Positions 22,869-32,659 of a stretch of 64,000 nucleotides of DNA are shown here, piece after piece. The translations under genes were made by a program, and so were the position numbers. How positions within the stretch are numbered: position 1 is the stretch's first letter; each line of letters begins with the position of its first letter. Source of the stretch: Akebia trifoliata (Eukaryota > Streptophyta > Magnoliopsida > Ranunculales > Lardizabalaceae); assembly GCA_017979445.1 (NCBI GenBank), contig CM030718.1, positions 25,663,021 to 25,727,020 of the forward strand. The letters are read 5' to 3'. The notes beneath the pieces were generated by a model. It searched no databases and was not told where the DNA came from. It was given only the letters and a program-made list of their open reading frames with translations.

Positions 22869-23302
22869 GGGTCCCACCAAACATTTTGGCCAATCATTTT
22901 TGTCCTACATGAGTTAGAAGTTTTGGAATGGGCTGATTTTTGGTGAGGATGATCTCTACGGTGAGGAGATCATCCTCACAAAAAATCAGCCAATTCCAAA
23001 ACTTCTAACCCATGTTTTGAAAAATGTTTTGCCAAAATGTTTGGTGCTGAACATTTCCTTATATATATATAATCCATTTTTTTTGGGTTTCATCCAAGGT
23101 TTTGAAAATGGACAGCTACTGAACTTTTACAAAACTTTCAAATTTTAAATTAAAATACAATAGTGAATTTTTTTATTTTTTATTTTTAAATTCATAGAAT
23201 TTTGTCATATACAAAATTGTGGCATAGGATCATATTTTTGGATTCCACAATGTGCGGTTAACCACTCTGAGTAAGAATTAAAATCTTACTAAGTTAGTAA
23301 GA
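22701..23302. mobile_element. MITE of the 'AACTTAGTAAG' family, interrupted
   Basis: Left end 'ccttacttaataagacc', right end 'tcttactaagttagtaag'. The family interior is split by an (AT)n tract (22812-22868) and a nested hairpin MITE (22873-23048); family sequence resumes with 'tttttgggtttcatccaagg'. Confidence 0.55.
22873..23048. mobile_element. Hairpin MITE, family H3, nested
   Basis: Outer arms 'caccaaacattttggccaa' and 'gccaaaatgtttggtg'; inner arms 'ggctgatttttggtgagg' and 'cctcacaaaaaatcagcc' around 'gatctctacggtgaggagatc'. Nested inside the AT tract of the 22701-23302 element. Confidence 0.7.
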
Positions 23303-23439
23303 CTAGTTGGCCTGTATTCGAAACCTTCTATCTAGAGTTCCACTTGGAGAGTATCCTAGAGAGGAGTTAATTGGGTTTCTAAGTAGAAATATCTTGGCCT
23401 AGCTTAATGTCCCTATATAAGTATAATAGATAATGAGTG

Positions 23440-23610
23440 ATAATCTGACTTGAAAATTTTCACACGGTCTACATGGAAAGTGCACAGAACCATAGATCTT
23501 TTCCTTATGTATCTTGAAGAAAAAGATATACGGCTCTGTGCACTTGCCACGTTAATTGAGTACAAATCGAGTGAAAATTTTCAAGTTAGAATATCGTGAC
23601 TCGTCATAAA
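23440..23610. mobile_element. Hairpin MITE
   Basis: Left arm 'tgacttgaaaattttcaca', 'gtgcacagaaccatagatc'; right arm 'gatatacggctctgtgcac', 'gtgaaaattttcaagttag'. The central stem resembles that of 15530-15690. Confidence 0.65.
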
Positions 23611-24510
23611 TCTAAGATAGCAAATAAAATAATGGCAAAAAAAAAATAAAATTAGGAGGTATTTGATTTGGAATGTCATAATCAAATCATGAAAACCGAT
23701 TTCTAGAATCCTAAATACAATGTTTTTAAAACCTTGTTTCTACAAATGCGATCGTAATTATTGCATGACTTAGCACAAAAAACACAATAAACATATTTTA
23801 AAATTGTAGAAAATGGGTCTTGTAATGTTTCTGACTTTGATTATGAAAGTATTACTTTTATAATCAATAATCAAAACAAGGGGTTGTTTAGTAACCATTC
23901 TAATTAGAATTAATTATGTTTTTTAATTGATTTTTCCAAAAACCATTGTTAAATAAGTCATTTTGAAAGAAATATATATTTCTTTTGACAGGTAAGCTGA
24001 ACTTAAACCCACGATCTCAAAGTTGCTTTGTAATATTTTGAAAGAAATATTACCAAGCAGTTAAAAATGTTTCCTACGAAAGTTGTTTATTTGGAAAAAC
24101 ATTTATGGTAATGTTTCTATAATTTTTTTTTGTTAATCCTTTATTTTTAATTTCTACCATATAACGAAATTTGGATTAAAATTTTCAAGTAACTAGAAAA
24201 TCATCTAGTAATTCTAATCTCCTAAAAAATAAAATAGAATTACTAACTTATCAATTTTATTAAATTAATTCATACCCTAGTGTTCATCACAAAGATCAAA
24301 AAACAACACTTAACTCATGGTCTAGTACCCCAATATCTTTTTATTAAACTCTAGGATGATTTACATGCGGACCCTCTTTATGATTTTTATGTAGATTCAT
24401 TTTAAGATACTACAATTAAATAATCACATATATAAAACCCCAAAAATATTGTGATTATAATGTTTTAAAATGATTTGTAGGCATACGAGTAGGGTCCAAG
24501 ACTTATATTT
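23611..24510. other. AT-rich noncoding stretch
   Basis: No gene recognised. Around 23990-24045 there is a SINE-like B-box on the minus strand ('gtgggtttaagttc'). About 24350-24420 resembles 43608-43690 ('aggatgatttacatgcggac' against 'acgatgattttcatgtgggc'). Confidence 0.35.
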
Positions 24511-24690
24511 TTTTGAATACCCCCTTTGACATACGTTCCCACATTCCCCCTAACGTGGTATGTGCCAGAATCATAAATCTTTTTTCCTTTGTGCAATTGT
24601 GTATTCCGAGAAAAAAGATTTGTGGTTCTAACTCATGCCATGTCAGGGAGCACATGGCAGAGGGGGTGTTAAAAAATCACGACTCAATTT
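24511..24690. mobile_element. Hairpin MITE, family H2
   Basis: Ends 'gaataccccctttgacat' and 'gagggggtgttaaaaaatc' followed by 'acgactc'. Inner arms 'gccagaatcataaatctttt' and 'aaaagatttgtggttctaac' pair. The 90-codon open frame through it follows from the palindrome. Confidence 0.6.
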
Positions 24691-25020
24691 ATTTTCTAAT
24701 TTTTCACTCTAAAATAATTCCCCATGAAATAATTTATCAAATATCATTATCACCTCACTTAAATCAATTTAAGGTTGATAATTGAACATAGCCTCATAAT
24801 CCATTATTAGAAAACAAAAACCGACATTAGATCATCTCCACAAGACTTGTTAGGTGTCAAACTCTTTTTATAATAAAGAATGAAACTCACTTTTTCACAT
24901 CCAACAGACTTACTAGATGTCAAAATTAAAGTAATGAGCTCAAAAATTGAGGAGATGACTCGTTACATGTAGCGAAGGCCTTTGACTCGGTATAAATAAA
25001 AATATAATTTCAAAAATTAG

Positions 25021-25310
25021 GAAGTGTTGTTGAGCCCACATAAATTATCACATTGACAATCGAATACAAAATCCTTCTAGATTTTATGGAAAAAAAACTC
25101 ATATTCACATAAATAATTTTAAATATTTTTAAAGTTTGATCCAAGTTGTTGAAATGGATGGCTATCGAACTACGAAAACTTAAAATTAAAATTTAACAAT
25201 GATAAATAATTGTTTTTTTCAAAATTTTTAGAATTTTGTTCTCTAGAAATCTGTGGCATTAAATCATGTTTTTGGATTTTAAAATGTGAGGTCATGACTT
25301 TTATTAAGAT
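25021..25310. mobile_element. Degenerate MITE of the 'AACTTAGTAAG' family
   Basis: Matches inner blocks of 11066-11337: 'attatcacattgacaatc', 'gattttatgga', 'ggcattaaatcatgtttttgg'. Termini not conserved. Confidence 0.4.
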
Positions 25311-25619
25311 TTGAGTAAATTTTTAACAAATAAAAAATTTGTTGTGTCTCTTGACAAGAAATTTTAAGATAATTAAAATAATATTTATCAAATTTTGATA
25401 AAATATATTTTTTATTTCAATAAGCATTGTTTTTTTTTACTTTGAAGATTAAGGTGTGTGTGTGTGTGTTTAGGCAGACTCTCAATCATAAAAAAGTGAA
25501 ATAATGAGAGATGTACAACACGAGGATTTCCTAAGAGATCATCTATGTTAGTACTAGTCTTCCCTAAACATGTTTAAGTGTGAAGTTCCGATGAAATTCG
25601 AGGTCTGGTCCAAAGGTAA

Positions 25620-25844
25620 GGTCACGTGTCAACTAACCATTAAGGCACGCGCGTGGGTGGATTGCCGAATCCAGTGTACTCCGAAATCTAAAAAATAGAC
25701 ACGTGGCGCATGGTTATTTGATGAGATGTCAATTCCCACGTGCTTAAGAGTCTGTGTCACGTGGGCAACATGTACGGAGGGATAAGGGAGCAAAGCCACC
25801 CCCACAATGAGAATGATATCTTTGACGGATCTATCTATTTAAAG
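25620..25844 (+). promoter_or_regulatory. MIR530a promoter with four G-boxes and TATA
   Basis: CACGTG occurs at 25623-25628, 25700-25705, 25737-25742 and 25758-25763. A TATA-like TATTTAAAG is at 25836-25844, so transcription would start near 25870, about 55 bp before the hairpin. The arrangement is conserved in units 2 and 3. In rice, the bHLH factor OsPIL15 is reported to activate MIR530 through G-boxes, so these are plausible PIF-type sites. Confidence 0.7.
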
Positions 25845-25925
25845 GGTTTCAGCTTATTTTTCTTTCTACTCTCGTCCTCCTCAGTTCAGGGAGTTGTTGA
25901 CTTAGAGAGCGTTCTCTACGCTGAC

Positions 25926-26080
25926 AGCCAAGATATGTTGCGTACGTCTGCATTTGCACCTGCACCTCATCAGAGAGTGGGCTCTCTCTACTCCAAACTC
26001 CAAACCAAGCAAAACCCATAACCCCAAAGAGAGAAACATCTCTGGTGCAGGTGTTTCTGCAGATGAATGCCATCTTAGCT
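25926..26080 (+). ncRNA. MIR530a: MIR530a precursor
   Basis: Plant microRNA hairpin of about 155 nt. The mature 21-mer lies on the 5' arm at 25949-25969 and contains the miR530 core TTTGCACCTGCACC, ending in TCA. The predicted star is at 26043-26063 on the 3' arm (TGGTGCAGGTG followed by TTTCTGCAGA). By hand, bases 8-18 of the mature strand pair with the star (base 8 is G:U), bases 5-7 form a symmetric internal loop, bases 1-4 pair, and two 3' bases overhang. The lower stem (AGCCAAGATA against CATCTTAGCT) and a short upper stem extend it. miR530 is a conserved angiosperm family with 5'-arm mature RNA; rice miR530 affects grain size through a PLUS3-domain target. Open frames over this locus on both strands are incidental. 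Family identity is from memory of the mature sequence. Confidence 0.93.
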
Positions 26081-26630
26081 CTTTAAACACACCTCTCTCT
26101 CTCTCTTCAAGAACAATATAACCATTTGTTTCTGCAGGTGATGATACTATGTGTGAGTGACTCATCAATCTACATAGATCATCTATGTTTCTATTAGTGG
26201 TCAATGGGAGAAGGTGTGTTTGAACTCATCAATGTCTGCATTGGTGCCTTTATTTGGGGTTTGTTAGGTATGTTTGTATTTGTTTTTTTGGTAAAAGTTA
26301 TGTTTTTTGTTTGGTAACCTTAGATGCTTCTTGAGATACACTTTTGTTCTTTGGTTGGGTTGGTCTTCTACTTGGTAAGACAGTCTTCTAATGGATTTTG
26401 TTTTCTGTTTGTTAATAATTTGTTCTCTCAACTGTGTGCCTAGATCCACCACACACACACGTGAAATATGATTGTTTCCTAATCATCTTTAGTTATCTTG
26501 CCTTGCTATTTGGTTCTATTTTTTTATTTTAATTTAAGTGTTTTAGGTTGAAATAGCCACAAAAAAAAAAAAAAAAATGTGATGGGTGCAAGGTGAAATA
26601 TAGGAAGTTGTAGAGGGATGTAATTGAGGA

Positions 26631-26859
26631 CATGGTTTTTAAACTCGTCCGAGACCGAGACGTATCACCCGAGTTAACTCGGTATCAGAGCTGAAGGAGA
26701 CCAACTCACAAAGTGATTTTTTTGACCGAGTTTTACAAATCATGTACAAATTTTCAAGTTATCTCGTGAGACGTCTCAAACGTATCGGAAAACTCGTCCG
26801 AGATAACTCGGTATCGGAGCTGAACGAGACGAGACGCGATACTGAGTTTAAAAACCATG
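26631..26859. mobile_element. hAT-like MITE (family H5) with 8-bp target duplication
   Basis: 229 bp. Termini 'catggtttttaaactcgtcc' and 'gagtttaaaaaccatg'. Flanked by ATTGAGGA at 26623-26630 and 26860-26867. Unit 2 has the uninterrupted sequence 'tgtcaatgaggatcatat' near 45735-45755, an empty site. Confidence 0.8.
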
Positions 26860-26983
26860 ATTGAGGATCATAGCTTTTTTTTCTTGATTATAATATTATA
26901 AGCATCATAATAGGATTTGTATATATATATATATAGAAAATAATAGAAAGAAATCCTGACCATAAGTAAACTCGAGGTCTAAC

Positions 26984-27182
26984 CATGGTTTTTAATCTCA
27001 TTGGAGACTCTCATCCACCAACGAGATGAGTTGACAAGTCTCAAAGGCATGGGTTGTTCTAATTGTAAGGCCTTTCTTTTAATCTCGTCCCAGAGGACTC
27101 AAACAAATTGGATATCTCGTCCGAGACAACTCGGTCTCGTTTATGGACAAGATGTGACGTCAAAACGACTTTTAAAACCATG
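26984..27182. mobile_element. hAT-like MITE (family H5)
   Basis: Termini 'catggtttttaatctcattgg' and 'cgacttttaaaaccatg'. The flanks GGTCTAAC and GGGCCAAC look like a diverged 8-bp target duplication. Unit 2 lacks it ('taaactctaaatccaac'). Confidence 0.65.
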
Positions 27183-27529
27183 GGGCCAACTTTTTTTTTT
27201 TTTTGCTAATAATTATTACGTTTTCTTTTGAAATAATAAATAATTATTTAAAAATTAATTTTATTATAAAAAGAACCCCGGAACTTAAAGTGCGGAAATT
27301 TTGGATTAAAAAACAAAAAAGTCTTTGGCAGTTTTAAGTGCAGAAAATTTGGATTAAAAAAATAAAAAAATAATTGACGGTTTAAATGTCGAAATAGGTT
27401 TCTTTCGATAAATTTACAAAAATTATTACTTTTTTGATAAATAATATTTAAATTAGGTTTTTTTATTTATAATTACCCTTAAAAACAATTAGCAAGAAGA
27501 ATTAGAAAGGGAAGACTTATGAACTCACA

Positions 27530-28022
27530 CATGAAGGTTATTCGAGCCAGGAATGTCAGGTCCTCGATAGAATTAAATTGGGCATAATGAAATGTACTTA
27601 AAGCTTGGTTAGCTTAGGCATCTGCAACAAAATTCTCCTCCCTAGACAAATGATATATATCTCAACTAATCTGATTGTAATATAATAAGACATTTTTCAT
27701 TATCTTTATGAGAAGATTGTCTGAAGTATCAATATGCATTTTGGGACTTGTTTCCCATTTGAACACAAAACACAAAAAAATTTACTTTTAAAATCATCAA
27801 ACACACCTTACACCAATAAAACAATAGTCTTAATATGCTAATTAATTGATGATCGTCTCTTAGCGTTTGCTTATTTCCTTCAAATATTTTCTTTTTCTTT
27901 TCCTTCCAAATCATCCAACAAATTGCAAAGGATGTTAGTGCATTACGTGAAGACTGGAAATTTTGACAAGAAAATTCAATGGACCAAAGCTCACAAATTT
28001 TACTGAATTTCGATAGCCTATG
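27530..28022 (-). pseudogene. L1-type LINE remnant (RNase H / C-terminal region), unit 1
   Basis: The minus strand reads as a broken coding sequence: near 27925-27815 'MIWKEKKKKIFEG' followed by 'ISILRLLFYWCK', typical of the region after the zinc knuckle of plant LINE ORF2; near 27660-27600, in another frame, 'LSREENFVADA' as in the RNase H domain of such elements. Stops and frameshifts break it. The same remnant occurs in units 2 and 3, so it predates the duplication. Interrupted by the CACTA-like element at 27941. Confidence 0.6.
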
Positions 28023-28783
28023 TGTCACGGCCCTATTCTTTCGAAGCGAGGTCGTGCGGCGCAAGGGGGTCAAATCCACTTGCAAGCCTGTAAAATGATC
28101 GTACACCACACACACGTAACTAGCAAAGAAGTAAACGAGGCAACATGAGGCAAAGCCCGGAGGCAATTTTGTTGATATAATAGTAATTACACGGGGTAAC
28201 GCGTTACAAAAACAATAGATGCGTTACAAGCAATCGATGATCCTATGACACGCGGGACTTCTACGGAGCTGGGCTTCAAGGGCTTCAACAACGTGGGTGT
28301 AGGCCGGTGATTGGGATAGCACTGACACCCTTCCTACAAAGTGTATGCTAAGTCTTTACTACGTTTCCAGAAGGAAACATCAAAAGTAGAGGTCGGTCAT
28401 ACTCCCTTATTACGAAAATGCCACTAAGCTAACAAGTGTGCCCTGGCACGGGGCTGACACGTACCCTAAGCTAACATATATGCCCTGGTATGGGGGCTGA
28501 CATGGCTTCATAACGAGCCTTACATGATATTACATGAGTGCTCCCGGGTAGCTCCGGGGCGAGCTTACACCTAACTCTAGGTGACAGATGAGATGGCTGT
28601 TACACTATGGCTATTCAAATTTTTGATGTTCCCCAATTTGACGGCTTAAAGCCATCAAATTTCTCCCATCCTTGTTAATTTGACAGTTTCGATCTGTTGA
28701 AAAACATTTTGACGCCTTGGTCCATCAAATTCATAAAATTTGACAGCCTTAGGCCATCAAAAATAGGCTTTTTTCTCGTTGTG
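27941..28783. mobile_element. CACTA-like miniature element split by a solo LTR
   Basis: Starts 'cattacgtgaagactgg' and ends 'ttttctcgttgtg'. Without the solo LTR (28023-28604) it is about 256 bp. Relatives at 48631-48908 and, inverted, 57809-58041 start CACTA. A possible 3-bp target duplication GTG flanks it (27938-27940, 28784-28786). The unit 2 site 'gttggtgccgacatg' near 46290 is empty. Confidence 0.65.
28023..28604. mobile_element. Solo LTR, 582 bp
   Basis: Begins 'tgtcacggccctattc' and ends 'gatggctgttaca', the TG...CA ends of an LTR. Flanked by the 5-bp duplication CTATG (28018-28022, 28605-28609). Noticeably GC-richer than its surroundings. No second LTR or internal sequence, so it is the product of LTR-LTR recombination. 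The Gypsy-like assignment is only an impression. Confidence 0.85.
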
Positions 28784-28786
28784 GTG

Positions 28787-29685
28787 CTCATATGATTTCC
28801 TCTCTAGGAAAGAAAGTCTTTATTTCCTAGCTTTCAAATAGTGATAGGGTGGACTTGGTAAACAATACATCTATGAGTGTATCCATATACTTTATTACAA
28901 TGAGTCCTTGTCTAATATCATATCTCTTACCATGTTAGATTTGATTTTTTCGATTTCTTTCCTTGACATTTACTCTAGTTCCTTACAAAGTGAAAATTTT
29001 CCTAATAATCACCTTTATTCTTTTGGATTGATAATTTTCCTTTTTTGAAAATTTTCTTGAATGGTTTCCTCTCAATAAAATGTTTGTTGTCTTTTTTCTT
29101 CTTTTGATTTACAACCTCAACTATATATTTGCCTTATTAGACTTAGATCGATTATCCCTTTAGTTTACAATCTTATTTTCTTCTTCTATTTTCAAACTCT
29201 TAAATATTCCATCTAGAGTTTGCAAGATTTTGTTGTGAGATAGAATTTTCCTATAGTCTTTCCAATTGGTTGGTTATTTGGTTAAGATTGCACCCATGTG
29301 GAAACTTTTAAGAAGTTTAATATTTTTTTCCTCAATCTCATTAGTTGTAAAATGCAATTCTTGAACTTGTTCAAGGAATGGCATATTTTTGTTATTTTAA
29401 AATAAAAATACTTAGTGATTAGAAAAGCTTGCATGCCCACTCCTCATTTAGGTACTTCTACAGAGAATTTTATAGCTCTTAGGTGGTAGTGCACTTACGG
29501 AATAAATTGATCAACCTATCAATCATTCAAGTAAGTGGTCTTGGCAATCCAAATCATCCTCTGGCACTTTTCATCTAATGTGATCATTTCTTCTAAAGTA
29601 TCATAAGATGTTTCATCTATTGAAATTGGTGGACATGGTGTTATGAGGATATATGCAACCTTGACCTAACGAAGCATGAAATTTA
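28787..29685. other. Duplicated noncoding block, no gene
   Basis: 28790-29260 parallels 46300-46735 in unit 2 ('cctctcaataaaatgtttgttg', 'gccttattagacttagatcg'). No intact frame. The minus strand around 29560-29650 reads as a short coding-like segment ('TLEEMITLDEKCQRMIWI'), possibly old retroelement gag. I could not assign it. Confidence 0.4.
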
Positions 29686-29913
29686 CATTCTATTTACATC
29701 TTTTAAAATTTGATTCATCAAACCAATCAAGCTTCACAACGTCTTGATTCATGAACTTGATGCTTTATGCTATTAGAACAATAGTCTATTGATGAAGTAT
29801 AAAATGTACCTTCTATTTCCATCTTCTAAAATTTGTTTCATCAAACCAATCAAGCTTCACAACGTCTTGATTCATGAACTTAATGCTTTGTGCTATTAGA
29901 ACAATAGTATATT
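29686..29913 (+). repeat. Tandem duplication, unit about 115-125 bp
   Basis: The block 'caaaccaatcaagcttcac' ... 'acgtcttgattcatgaactt' ... 'gctattagaacaatagt' occurs twice in succession (29686-29795 and 29808-29913) with few differences. Confidence 0.75.
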
Positions 29914-31060
29914 GTCTATAAATTATAGAAACAATTAAGAATAATAGAAGACGATTAGAATACAATTTTTTTCTCTAAGGCACGTAGTTTACTACATTGT
30001 CTCACGAACAATAGACACCCACTTGAAAGAACGAAGATGCAATCAGATTTTTTTTGCATTTACCTTCAGGATACAACATAATCCAATTTAGCCACAAACC
30101 ATACATTTGTTCTTTCAATGTTTGCACTAAGTTTAGAAAGAACTTGTCACACAAGATCTCTAATTCACCAATGCCTATTTCAAAAATCAAATTAATTTAA
30201 ATGAAAGATAAGAAAAAAATTAGGAAGAGAGAGAGAGAATAATTTTTCTAATGTAAAATGCTTAATCGGATTTTCCTATTTTTTATATCGAAATGCTCTC
30301 AAAAGACTCATCCCTTCCGGAATGGATGAAGCATCCATTGGGGGAAAAAAAATCCTTTGGAGCAATCACCGAGATCATTGTTTAAAAATAGCATACGCAA
30401 TGATATGCATTCAATGTAGATTTAGGATTTAAAGTCGCCACCATTCATAAAATTTTAAGGTGTGAATGCTCACCAAAACAGTTTTTCTCTTAATCATTTT
30501 TAAGGAAAATGATGAATCTAAACTAATCCTAACCATGAGATTGGGTAAGGAGGTTTAGCTGAAGGATGGGAAGGGTTTAGACACCCCATCTGACCCACTA
30601 AGTTGGTGGTTATCTAGGTCTTGGCCATTGTGAGCAAATTAGGCTTGTTTTAGATAATTTTTTGGGTTAGAAATAAAGGAGTTCCAAAGTTTGGAAACCT
30701 TCAATGTTGGGCCATGGTTTAGGCTAACCCAAAGGATTTGAGCAACATTTTCCAATATCTCTTCTTACTTGCAAGATGATGAGAGAGTGATGCATATTTC
30801 TTATGTTCTAAATGATTAGAGAGCTAAGTGAATGCTTGTGTGCGAGAAGTGTTGGAAATAACTAGAATGTTCCCATTCATTGAGATACTTGAATGTTTAC
30901 TTAGAATTTGGGATAACAACCCATGAGGGAAGCATTCTTTTAACTTTAGCATTTCTTGGGTAACGATGCATGCTTAATGAATTTGCCCAAGGTTGGGCTT
31001 AATTTTGTTGGCAAGGGATTTGGGAACTATTACATGGATGAGAGTATCCCTTTTATGACT
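29914..31060. other. Noncoding stretch without a recognised gene
   Basis: No domain-bearing frame and no defined element ends. It has no counterpart that I recognise in unit 2, so it probably belongs to an insertion in unit 1. Confidence 0.35.
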
Positions 31061-31143
31061 AGCCTGAAAGTACAATGAAGTACAAGCAAAAAAACAAAAA
31101 ACTAACTGACAATGCCCAACATGAAACTAACTAGCCTCTAAGT

Positions 31144-32654
31144 AGAAGAATTTAAGAAGAGAAAAGTCAAGTTTCATGATGAGAGCTTGGCATATATTTA
31201 TAACCAATAATAAGTGAATGGACATATATGCCCTTACAGAGAAATAATAGACATAAACTCATATTAGTCAAACTAGAACTAACTATTCTAATATTTTCAA
31301 TACTCCCCCTTAAGCTGGGACAAATATATCAACTAGGCCCAGCTTGGTAAGATGAGAGTTAGTGATAGAAGATCCAACAGACTTCATAAGCATATCGACT
31401 AGTTGATCTGAAAAAGAAACAAAGACTGTCTTAAGTGCACTAGATCGAACTTTCTCCTTGAGAAAGTGAACATCAACCTCGATGTGCTTAGTCCTTTCGT
31501 GAAGAACCGAGTCAGATGCAAGCATGATAGCAGACTTATTGTCATAGAACAGCGATGAGGAACCAACAGTAGGTAATCCCAACTCTGTCAGCAAAGATCT
31601 AGGTCAAAGAAGCTCACATGTGTCAAGAGCCATAGCACGATACTCAACTTTAGCAGAAGAACGAGAAATCACATTTTTTTTCTTACTTTTCCACGAGATA
31701 AGGTTACCATCATAAAAAATTACATAAACCAGCTCTTACCTGTAAGAGAACCCGCATAATCAACATCAGTGAAACAGAATAAATGTGACTGAGCAGTAGA
31801 CGAATAGAATAGATCTACACTAGGATGAGACTTCAAGTAGCGAAGGATACGATACACGGCATCAAGATGAGAGGTACGCGGAGCATGCATAAATTGACTG
31901 ACAACACTAACCACGAAGGTGAAATCCGGTCTAGTGTTAGTTAGATAAATCAAACGGCCTACGAGTCTCTGGTAAGATGAAGGATCAGATAAAAGTTCCC
32001 CAAATTTGACATCAAGATGATAATTTTGATCTATTGGAGAAAAGGTAGGACGACAACCAAGCATACCAATGTCCTGAAGAAAATCCAATGTGTATTTGCG
32101 TTGGGATAACGAAATACCACGGCGTGAGCGGGCTACCTCTATCCCCAAAAAGTACTTGAGAGGACCTAAATCCTTAATCTCAATGACACGACCCAATATC
32201 ATCTTTACCCTGTCAATCCACTGTGCATCATTTTCTGTCAAGATAATATTATCTACATACACTAGAACAATGGTACAACGACCATCAAGTCTTCGATGAA
32301 CAAAGTAAGTATGATCTGAGTGGCATCTAGTGAATCTCATAAACAAAATAACTTCTGAAAAACGTTGAAAACCAAGCTCGCGGAGACTATTTCAAGCCAT
32401 ACAGAGATTTGAAAAGGCAGAAGGGAGGAGGAGGAGAAATGAAGAGGAAGGGCCAAAGAGGGTGGCATTAGATTTTTTCTTTGGCTCTGATATCAAGAAG
32501 AATTTTAGAAGAGAAAAGTCAAATCTAATAATGAGAGCTTGGCATATATTTATAACCAATAATAAGTGAATGGACATATATGTCCTTACAGAGAAATAAT
32601 AGACATAAACTAATATTAGTCAAATTAGAACTAACTATTCTAATATTTCCAATA
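31144..32654 (-). mobile_element. Internally deleted Copia LTR retrotransposon
   Basis: Minus-strand element of 1511 bp with two 159-bp LTRs (5' LTR 32496-32654, 3' LTR 31144-31302). The primer-binding site TGATATCAGAGCC (32483-32495) resembles the initiator-tRNA-Met type. A polypurine tract AAGGGGGAG (31303-31311) abuts the 3' LTR. The 5-bp duplication TAAGT flanks it (31139-31143, 32655-32659). Gag, protease, integrase and most of RT are missing: the leader joins RT directly. It sits inside the 3' part of an L1-type element whose sequence continues on both sides. Confidence 0.88.
31316..32420 (-). pseudogene. Copia reverse transcriptase/RNase H remnant
   Basis: The minus strand begins near 32405 with a YGLK-SPRAW-like segment broken by a stop. 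After a frameshift comes TRCHSDHTYFVHR and the catalytic region read as VYVDNIIL, where Copia elements normally have YVDD, so the second Asp is Asn. Then DLGPLKYFLGIEVAR, the LVGRLIYLTNTRPD block and ILRYLKSHPS follow. RNase H resumes after another frameshift ([16 protein letters not shown], stop, then DNKSAIMLASDSV and HERTKHIEVDVHFLKEK). The order and spacing match Copia Pol. At least two frameshifts, two premature stops and the altered active site show it cannot function. Confidence 0.88.
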
Positions 32655-32659
32655 TAAGT

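Noticed and set aside
25740..26204. Overlapping open frames on both strands over MIR530a (and equivalents at 45018-45426 and 58405-58794) as protein genes
   Set aside because: They recur because the hairpin region is conserved as nucleotide sequence; the frames differ between copies and have no domain. The MIR530 hairpin explains the conservation.
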